Assembly (NCBI GenBank): GCA_946633495.1
Contig: CAMPAX010000064.1
Span: forward strand, 1 to 10,881
DNA: 10,881 nt
Direction: 5' to 3'
DNA from: an uncultured Lachnospiraceae bacterium
Lineage (GTDB): Bacteria > Bacillota > Clostridia > Lachnospirales > Lachnospiraceae
The notes below the pieces were generated by a model, which saw nothing but the letters and a program-made list of their open reading frames with translations, searched no databases and was not told the DNA's origin. A program made the position numbers and the translations under genes. Each line of letters starts with the position of its first letter. Within the stretch, counting starts at the first letter, position 1. Positions 6,552 to 10,881 of the stretch are shown in pieces.

Positions 6552-6584
6552 CAATAAAAAAGGGACATCGTCCCTTTTTTATTG
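6552..6584. terminator. Bidirectional terminator between DUF4364 and ysxC
   Basis: A perfect 15-bp stem with a 3-nt loop, core GGGAC-ATC-GTCCC flanked by A and T runs (AAAAAA and TTTTTT). It serves both strands. The stop codon of ysxC (6579-6581) lies inside the stem, and the DUF4364 stop is 5 nt before it. Confidence 0.93.
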
Positions 6585-7220
6585 CGAATCTTCCTCTCCG
6601 GCTGCCGGATCCAACGTAGAATCCTCCGGTTCCGGTCCCTTCATTTCCGCCTCCATCAGTGCCAGGATCTCCTCCCTTCCCTGCTTCGTAACCGCAGAAT
6701 AAGGAATGATAGTTACCTTCGATCCGCATCCCAGTGCCGTCCGGATCAGTTTCAACTGCTTATCCTTCTGGCTCCGGTTGATCTTATCCAGCTTTGTAGC
6801 GATCACAACAGGCGTAAATCCGTTCGCGGTGACCCACTGATACATCTGCTTATCATTCGCTCCGGGTTCATGCCGGATATCGATCAGAAGAAAGACCAGT
6901 TTCAGTGTCGGACTCTTGGTCAGATACCGCTCGATCATCTTGCCCCATTTTGCTTTCTCGGTTTCCGAAACCTTTGCGAAACCATATCCCGGAAGGTCCA
7001 CAAAATAAAACTCCTGATTGATCCGGTAGAAGTTGATAGTCTGGGTCTTCCCGGGCTGTCCCGAGGTTCGCGCAAGATTCTTCCGGTTCATGAGTCCGTT
7101 GATCAATGATGATTTTCCGACGTTTGATTTCCCGGCAAAAGCAAACTCCGGAGCGTCATGCTCCGGAAGTTTACTTGTCACGCCGCATACTGTCTCCAGT
7201 TCTGCCTGCCTGATCTTCAT
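6579..7220 (-). CDS. ysxC: Ribosome biogenesis GTPase YsxC/EngB
   Basis: A 213-residue TRAFAC-class GTPase (YihA/EngB/YsxC) required for assembly of the 50S subunit. Visible motifs are G1 GKSNVGKSS (30-38), the switch region ending in TQTINFY (59-65), G3 DLPGYG (75-80), G4 TKLD (142-145) and G5 SAV (175-177). A short acidic tail follows (GPEPEDS...EEDSQ). The start codon is one base after the clpX stop codon (TAA-T-ATG), so its translation is probably coupled to clpX; AAAGGAAAG at the end of clpX serves as its ribosome binding site. In many relatives lon lies between clpX and this gene; here it does not. Confidence 0.96.
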   Translation of the reverse strand: MKIRQAELETVCGVTSKLPEHDAPEFAFAGKSNVGKSSLINGLMNRKNLARTSGQPGKTQTINFYRINQEFYFVDLPGYGFAKVSETEKAKWGKMIERYLTKSPTLKLVFLLIDIRHEPGANDKQMYQWVTANGFTPVVIATKLDKINRSQKDKQLKLIRTALGCGSKVTIIPYSAVTKQGREEILALMEAEMKGPEPEDSTLDPAAGEEDSQ

Positions 7221-7221
7221 A

Positions 7222-8505
7222 TTATGCTTTCCTTTTCGATTCGCCCGCCTGCCGGACTCTGCTTCTGTGAGTCTTCGGCTGACTTCTCTGGGTCACTTCC
7301 GGATCCGCGCCATCGGTGATGGTTTCCTTTGTGATAAGACAGCTTTGGATCATGTCATCCGAAGGAATCTCATACATCAGATTCATCATAGCCTTTTCCA
7401 GGATCGCACGAAGTCCGCGGGCGCCGGTATTCCGGGCCATGGCTTCCTTCGCGATCTCACGAAGCGCTTCATCGGTAAAATTCAGCTCCACATCATCCAG
7501 CTCAAACAGTTTTTGATACTGCTTCGTGATGGCGCTCTTCGGCTTGGTCAGGATGTTGACCAGAGCATCCTCATCCAGCTGATCCAGCGTCACGATCACG
7601 GGAACACGTCCGACAAACTCGGGAATGATCCCATATTTTACAAAATCCTGAGGCTGAACTTCCTTGAAGATATCACCGGTATCACCCAGTTTCTTATCCT
7701 CGATATCCGCATTGAAACCGATAGATTTCTTACCGATCCGGTTTTCGATCACCTTATCCAATCCGTCAAAAGCACCGCCGCAGATGAACAGGATATTTGT
7801 AGTATCGATCTGGATCAGCTCCTGCTGCGGATGCTTCCTTCCTCCCTGAGGCGGAACGGATGCTATGGTTCCCTCAATGATCTTCAGAAGCGCCTGCTGT
7901 ACACCCTCACCGGAGACGTCCCGGGTGATGGACACATTTTCACTCTTCTTCGTGATCTTATCGATCTCATCGATATACACGATGCCCTTCTCAGCACGCT
8001 CAATGTCATACTCCGCTGCCTGAATCAGTTTCAGAAGAATGTTCTCCACATCCTCGCCGACATAGCCGGCTTCCGTCAGCGTCGTTGCATCCGCAATGGC
8101 GAAAGGAACATTCAGAAGCTTGGCAAGCGTCTGAGCAAGATAGGTCTTACCGGAACCGGTAGGGCCCGCCATAATGATGTTGCTTTTCTGCAATTCAACA
8201 TCAAACGTCCGATCGGAAAGGACACGCTTGTAATGGTTATATACCGCCACGGAAAGAGCCTTCTTCGCATCCTCCTGACCGATGACATACTCATCCAAAA
8301 ATGCCTTGATCTCCTTCGGCTTCAGCAGATTGATCTCTCCGTTGTCCTGATCCTTGGCATTATCATCTTCGATGATCTCCATGCAAATGTCTACACACTC
8401 GTCACAGATAAACACGCCCGGACCTGCGATCAGTTTTCTGACCTGATTCTGGGACTTATTGCAGAAAGAGCATCGGACCAATTTATCTTCGTTTCGATTA
8501 GCCAC
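7222..8505 (-). CDS. clpX: ATP-dependent Clp protease ATP-binding subunit ClpX
   Basis: A 427-residue AAA+ unfoldase that feeds substrates to ClpP. It has the N-terminal zinc domain with C12, C15, C34 and C37, Walker A GPTGSGKT (114-121), the pore loop GYVG (147-150), Walker B VYIDEID (176-182), the RKH loop (223-225), the IGF loop that docks on ClpP (262-264) and the sensor-2 GARGLR (about 361-366). A basic tail of about 30 residues (from TDGADPEV to ESKRKA) extends past the fold. The start is a GTG at 8505 with AAAAGGGG 6 nt upstream; no ATG fits the family N-terminus better. It lies 98 nt after clpP and one base before ysxC. Confidence 0.98.
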   Translation of the reverse strand: MANRNEDKLVRCSFCNKSQNQVRKLIAGPGVFICDECVDICMEIIEDDNAKDQDNGEINLLKPKEIKAFLDEYVIGQEDAKKALSVAVYNHYKRVLSDRTFDVELQKSNIIMAGPTGSGKTYLAQTLAKLLNVPFAIADATTLTEAGYVGEDVENILLKLIQAAEYDIERAEKGIVYIDEIDKITKKSENVSITRDVSGEGVQQALLKIIEGTIASVPPQGGRKHPQQELIQIDTTNILFICGGAFDGLDKVIENRIGKKSIGFNADIEDKKLGDTGDIFKEVQPQDFVKYGIIPEFVGRVPVIVTLDQLDEDALVNILTKPKSAITKQYQKLFELDDVELNFTDEALREIAKEAMARNTGARGLRAILEKAMMNLMYEIPSDDMIQSCLITKETITDGADPEVTQRSQPKTHRSRVRQAGESKRKA

Positions 8506-8570
8506 GTTTTTCCCCTTTTATTCTATTTCACACGCTGCATACTCAGCCAAAAGGCCTGTCCTGCAGTGTT

Positions 8571-8622
8571 TTACTTACGATCCGTCACGTATCCTGCGAC
8601 ACCTTACTTGCGATTCGTAACG
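8571..8622. repeat. Direct repeat of the clpP 3' end
   Basis: Positions 8604-8622 (the last five clpP codons plus stop) and 8571-8589 match at 16 of 19 bases, with an offset of exactly 33 bases. The second copy is in frame with clpP beyond its stop codon and would encode VTDRK-stop against VTNRK-stop of the real end. It looks like a decayed partial duplication or a relic of a longer C-terminus. Confidence 0.75.
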
Positions 8623-9188
8623 ACCTTATCGATCAGCCCATATTCACAGGCTTCTTCCGCAGTCTTCCAGTTGTCGCGCTCGCAGTCCGCAGCCATCTGT
8701 TCAATGGTCTTGCCGCAATTTTCAGCCATGATACGATACAGAGTATTCTTTGTACGCTGAATATGCTCTGCAGCGATCTGCATATCCGTTGCCTGGCCCT
8801 GCATACCGCCAAGGGGCTGATGGATCATGATCTCCGCGTTCGGAAGTGCAAATCTTTTCCCTTTTGCACCGCCGGAAAGCAGGAACGCACCCATGCTGGC
8901 TGCCATACCAACGCAGATCGTCGAAACATCACATTTGATATAGTTCATGGTGTCATAGATCGCCATACCTGCAGTAACGGAACCACCCGGACTGTTGATA
9001 TAAAGGTTAATATCCTTTGTCGAATCCTCTGATTCCAAAAACAGCAGCTGAGCCACTACAAGACTTGCGGTATAATCATTTACCTCGTCTCCAAGGAAAA
9101 TGATCCTCTCCTTCAGAAGTCTCGAATAGATATCATATGCCCGCTCCCCGCGGCTGCTGGTCTCTATGACGGTAGGTACTAACGGCAT
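8604..9188 (-). CDS. clpP: ATP-dependent Clp protease proteolytic subunit ClpP
   Basis: A 194-residue serine peptidase of usual length that forms the tetradecameric barrel of ClpXP. The catalytic triad is S98 (in GMAASMGAF), H123 (in MIHQPLGG) and D172 (in ERDNW). The N-terminal MPLVPTVIE...RGERAYDIYSR is typical of the axial loop region, and SPGGSVTAGM (66-75) is the oxyanion-hole glycine segment. The start at 9188 has AAAGGGG 8 nt upstream. It follows tig by 110 nt and precedes clpX by 98 nt, the standard tig-clpP-clpX order, and it is likely transcribed from the tig promoter. No CtsR or HrcA box was found before it. Confidence 0.98.
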   Translation of the reverse strand: MPLVPTVIETSSRGERAYDIYSRLLKERIIFLGDEVNDYTASLVVAQLLFLESEDSTKDINLYINSPGGSVTAGMAIYDTMNYIKCDVSTICVGMAASMGAFLLSGGAKGKRFALPNAEIMIHQPLGGMQGQATDMQIAAEHIQRTKNTLYRIMAENCGKTIEQMAADCERDNWKTAEEACEYGLIDKVVTNRK

Positions 9189-9225
9189 AATTGTAACCCC
9201 TTTCTGTATATAGTTGTTATTCCGG

Positions 9226-9270
9226 GGCGGTCCCGATCTGTCTGTTCCGTATCTCTCTTCATAGACCGCC
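9226..9270 (-). other. Stem in the tig-clpP gap
   Basis: GGCGGTC (9226-9232) and GACCGCC (9264-9270) are a perfect 7-bp GC-rich inverted repeat with a 31-nt loop, between the tig stop codon and the clpP ribosome binding site. It has no T-run and so is not a terminator. It could protect the clpP message or process the transcript; this is a guess. Confidence 0.4.
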
Positions 9271-9298
9271 TTAGTGCTTCTCCACCCTAAGTGAATCC

Positions 9299-10627
9299 TT
9301 ACTTTTCAGACGAAGCATCGTCTGCCTTCTCTTCTTTCGGCTCTACCTCAACCGCATTCTCTGCAAGGAACTTCACCGCCTTACGATTCTTAAGGTCACG
9401 GCGAACGGAATCAACTTCCTTCTCACCTACCAGCTCCTTGAATTTCTCAACTTCCATCTGGTATGCTTCAGCCATCTTCTTCATCTCTTCTTCAACCTCT
9501 TCTTCGGTCACTTCGAAGTTCTCGGCCTCAGCTACAGCCTCAACCACCAGACTGGACTTAATGCGTGTGATTGCTTCCGGCTTCATCTGCTCCTTCATAT
9601 CCTCACGTGTCTGCTTTGTGATCTGCAGATACTGATCCAGCTTCAGACCCTGATAGGAAAGACGCATCTCAAAATCTTCCAGGATACGATCCTGCTGAAG
9701 AGCGATCATGGGTTCCGGAATCTCCATCTCAGAAAGCTCGATCAGCTTCTCGATGCACTTGCTTTCCTTCTCGCGCTCTGCCTGATCTCTCTTGCGGAGC
9801 TCCAATGTCTTCCGCGTATCCTCTTCATACTCAGCAAAGGTATCAAATGCAGATACATCGCCTGCAAATTCATCATCCAGCTCCGGAAGCTGTGTCTCGG
9901 TGATGCTGAGAAGCTTCACCTTGAAGACAGCCGGCTTACCTGCCAGATTCGCTGCCTGGTAATTCTCCGGGAACGTAACATTTACATCGAACTCATCGCC
10001 CACATTCTTGCCGACGATCTGATCCTCGAAGGTATCGATGAAGGAATGAGAACCAAGCTTCAGAGAATAATCCTCACCCTTTCCGCCTTCAAATGCAACA
10101 TCGTCTACGAAGCCTTCAAAGTTGATCTTTACATCATCATCCAGCTTTGCGGGGCGGTCGGTCACATCTACCTTGCGGCCGTTCTCCTTACGTGTTTTCT
10201 CGATCTCGGCCTTTACCTCTTCATCGGTAACGGTGACATCGATCTTCTCCACCTCAAGTCCTTTATACTCTCCCAGCTTTACTTCCGGACGGGTAGCTAC
10301 TTTTGCCACATAGATAAAATCCTTGCCCTTCTCGATCTGCGTTACGGAGATTTCCGGGCGGGACACGATATCCAGATCGCAATTCTCAACCTCTTCCGGA
10401 TATGTCTTGTTGATCAGGTCGTTGGCAGCATCCTCATAGAAAACCTCCGGGCCATACATCTTTTCGATATATGCCATGGGAACATGTCCTTTACGGAAAC
10501 CGGCCATCTGGAACTTGCCCTTGCTCTTGTTGTACGCCGTCTTCAGCGCAGCCACAAAATCCTCTGCAGGTACTGTGATAGTCAGTTCTGCCATACTGCC
10601 TTCCAGCTTCTCAACTGATAAACTCAT
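9299..10627 (-). CDS. tig: Trigger factor, ribosome-associated chaperone
   Basis: A 442-residue chaperone with peptidyl-prolyl isomerase activity that binds nascent chains at the ribosome exit. The ribosome-binding domain (1 to about 115) holds the signature GFRKGHVP (43-50). The FKBP-like domain is about 155-245 (DDDVKINFEGFVDD..., with the flap through FPENYQAANLAGK). The helical C-terminal chaperone domain follows and ends in an acidic Lys/Glu-rich tail. The start at 10627 (MSLSVEKLEG) is preferred over an ATG at 10636, because AGGAGG (10637-10642) directly abuts the latter and sits 9 nt from the former. First gene of the tig-clpP-clpX-ysxC unit. Confidence 0.97.
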   Translation of the reverse strand: MSLSVEKLEGSMAELTITVPAEDFVAALKTAYNKSKGKFQMAGFRKGHVPMAYIEKMYGPEVFYEDAANDLINKTYPEEVENCDLDIVSRPEISVTQIEKGKDFIYVAKVATRPEVKLGEYKGLEVEKIDVTVTDEEVKAEIEKTRKENGRKVDVTDRPAKLDDDVKINFEGFVDDVAFEGGKGEDYSLKLGSHSFIDTFEDQIVGKNVGDEFDVNVTFPENYQAANLAGKPAVFKVKLLSITETQLPELDDEFAGDVSAFDTFAEYEEDTRKTLELRKRDQAEREKESKCIEKLIELSEMEIPEPMIALQQDRILEDFEMRLSYQGLKLDQYLQITKQTREDMKEQMKPEAITRIKSSLVVEAVAEAENFEVTEEEVEEEMKKMAEAYQMEVEKFKELVGEKEVDSVRRDLKNRKAVKFLAENAVEVEPKEEKADDASSEK

Positions 10628-10636
10628 TTCTTGCAT

Positions 10637-10642
10637 CCTCCT
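10637..10642 (-). promoter_or_regulatory. Ribosome binding site deciding the tig start
   Basis: AGGAGG on the minus strand. It lies 9 nt from the ATG at 10627 and directly abuts the ATG at 10636, which is too close to be used. Confidence 0.85.
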
Positions 10643-10662
10643 AATATTCTTGCGTTCTGTCC

Positions 10663-10715
10663 GGGACTCTGATCTATGTTACGAGTCCCCCGGCATACGC
10701 TAAAACTCGTAATAT
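10663..10715 (-). promoter_or_regulatory. tig leader with two exclusive hairpins
   Basis: One stem pairs 10676-10686 with 10705-10715 (TTACGAGT/ACTCGTAA core, 10 of 11 bases). A second pairs 10663-10668 with 10684-10689 (GGGACT/AGTCCC). They share bases 10684-10686, so only one can form at a time. Neither is followed by a T-run. The leader of about 110 nt lies between the promoter and the ribosome binding site. The pairing is seen; a regulatory role is inferred. Confidence 0.4.
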
Positions 10716-10744
10716 GAAATAGGCATTTGCCCACTAACCACGAA

Positions 10745-10773
10745 ATTATAGCACACAAGTCAAGGGAAGTCTA
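10745..10773 (-). promoter_or_regulatory. Promoter of the tig-clpP-clpX-ysxC unit
   Basis: A perfect -10 TATAAT (10745-10750), preceded by TGC (extended -10), with a 17-nt spacer to the -35 TAGACT (10768-10773). Transcription would start near 10738. A palindrome, GAAGT-AG-ACTTC (10766-10777), overlaps the -35 and could be a repressor site. A second TTGACT nearby is spaced too close to act. Confidence 0.75.
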
Positions 10774-10777
10774 CTTC

Positions 10778-10881
10778 TTTTTATTTGCCTCTCCGGAATC
10801 AAATATGATAACGCTTTCTCAGGCATTAACGGTACTTTGACAGTTGAATAAATCGAAAACCCTCACGAACCGCCAAATGGC
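10778..10881. other. Unassigned right edge
   Basis: About 100 bases upstream of the tig promoter with no gene I can support. A TTGACA-like -35 sequence reading rightward (near 10837) has no -10 before the window ends. The last bases contain a small palindrome, GCCA-TT-TGGC. Nothing further can be assigned. Confidence 0.5.

Noticed and set aside
7033..8760. A 575-codon plus-strand reading frame opposite ysxC, clpX and clpP
   Set aside because: It covers parts of three certain minus-strand genes and shows no family resemblance or ribosome binding site; it is an antisense shadow.
9189..9298. CtsR or HrcA (CIRCE) control site before clpP
   Set aside because: TTAGTGCTTC looked briefly like a CIRCE half-site but has no matching inverted partner at the right spacing, and no CtsR heptad repeat is present.
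10046..10618. A 190-codon plus-strand reading frame opposite tig
   Set aside because: It lies wholly inside tig on the other strand and shows no independent coding signal.
1..10881. Mobile elements, CRISPR arrays, tRNA or rRNA genes, toxin-antitoxin or defence systems
   Set aside because: I saw no transposase, integrase, terminal repeats, spaced array, tRNA fold or defence-type genes; the lone Xre protein has no toxin partner within the window.

Overview
The window reads as a housekeeping stretch of a chromosome from a member of the Clostridia, most likely a Lachnospiraceae-type bacterium. This rests on gene order (tig-clpP-clpX-ysxC and rho-rpmE-DUF1385-prmC-prfA), strong AGGAGG ribosome binding sites, extended -10 promoters, moderate GC content, a Rho with a long charged linker, and a DUF4364 gene. 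The genus cannot be fixed from the sequence alone. There is no sign of a prophage, transposon, CRISPR array, tRNA or rRNA.

Layout from left to right. Positions 1-194 hold a leftward promoter pointing out of the window and a rightward promoter, with operator-like palindromes, for a small Xre/Cro-type regulator (195-440, + strand). A long stem-loop (462-505) separates it from the convergent prfA. Positions 541-3508 (- strand) hold DUF1385 membrane protein -> prmC -> prfA. PrmC methylates the GGQ glutamine of release factors such as PrfA, so these two neighbours are functionally linked. A strong terminator (3541-3574) separates this group from rpmE (3592-3792, - strand). rpmE has its own promoter and a structured leader, and lies downstream of rho (3959-5536, - strand). 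A 432-base gap holds the rho leader and the divergent promoters of rho and of a DUF4364 gene (5969-6547, + strand). A 15-bp bidirectional terminator lies between DUF4364 and ysxC. Positions 6579-10627 (- strand) hold tig -> clpP -> clpX -> ysxC, led by a good promoter at 10745-10773 and a leader that can fold in two exclusive ways.

Together the genes cover protein quality control (trigger factor, ClpXP), ribosome assembly (YsxC, L31), translation termination (RF1, PrmC) and transcription termination (Rho). I corrected three starts using ribosome binding sites: tig at 10627, rho at 5536 and rpmE at 3792. clpX starts with GTG.

I found no convincing new biological system. The points most worth a second look are the in-frame repeat of the clpP 3' end just past its stop codon, the absence of lon between clpX and ysxC, and the structured leaders of rpmE, rho and tig. 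A 34-nt-period direct repeat before prfA and palindromes around the Xre promoter region are also worth checking.
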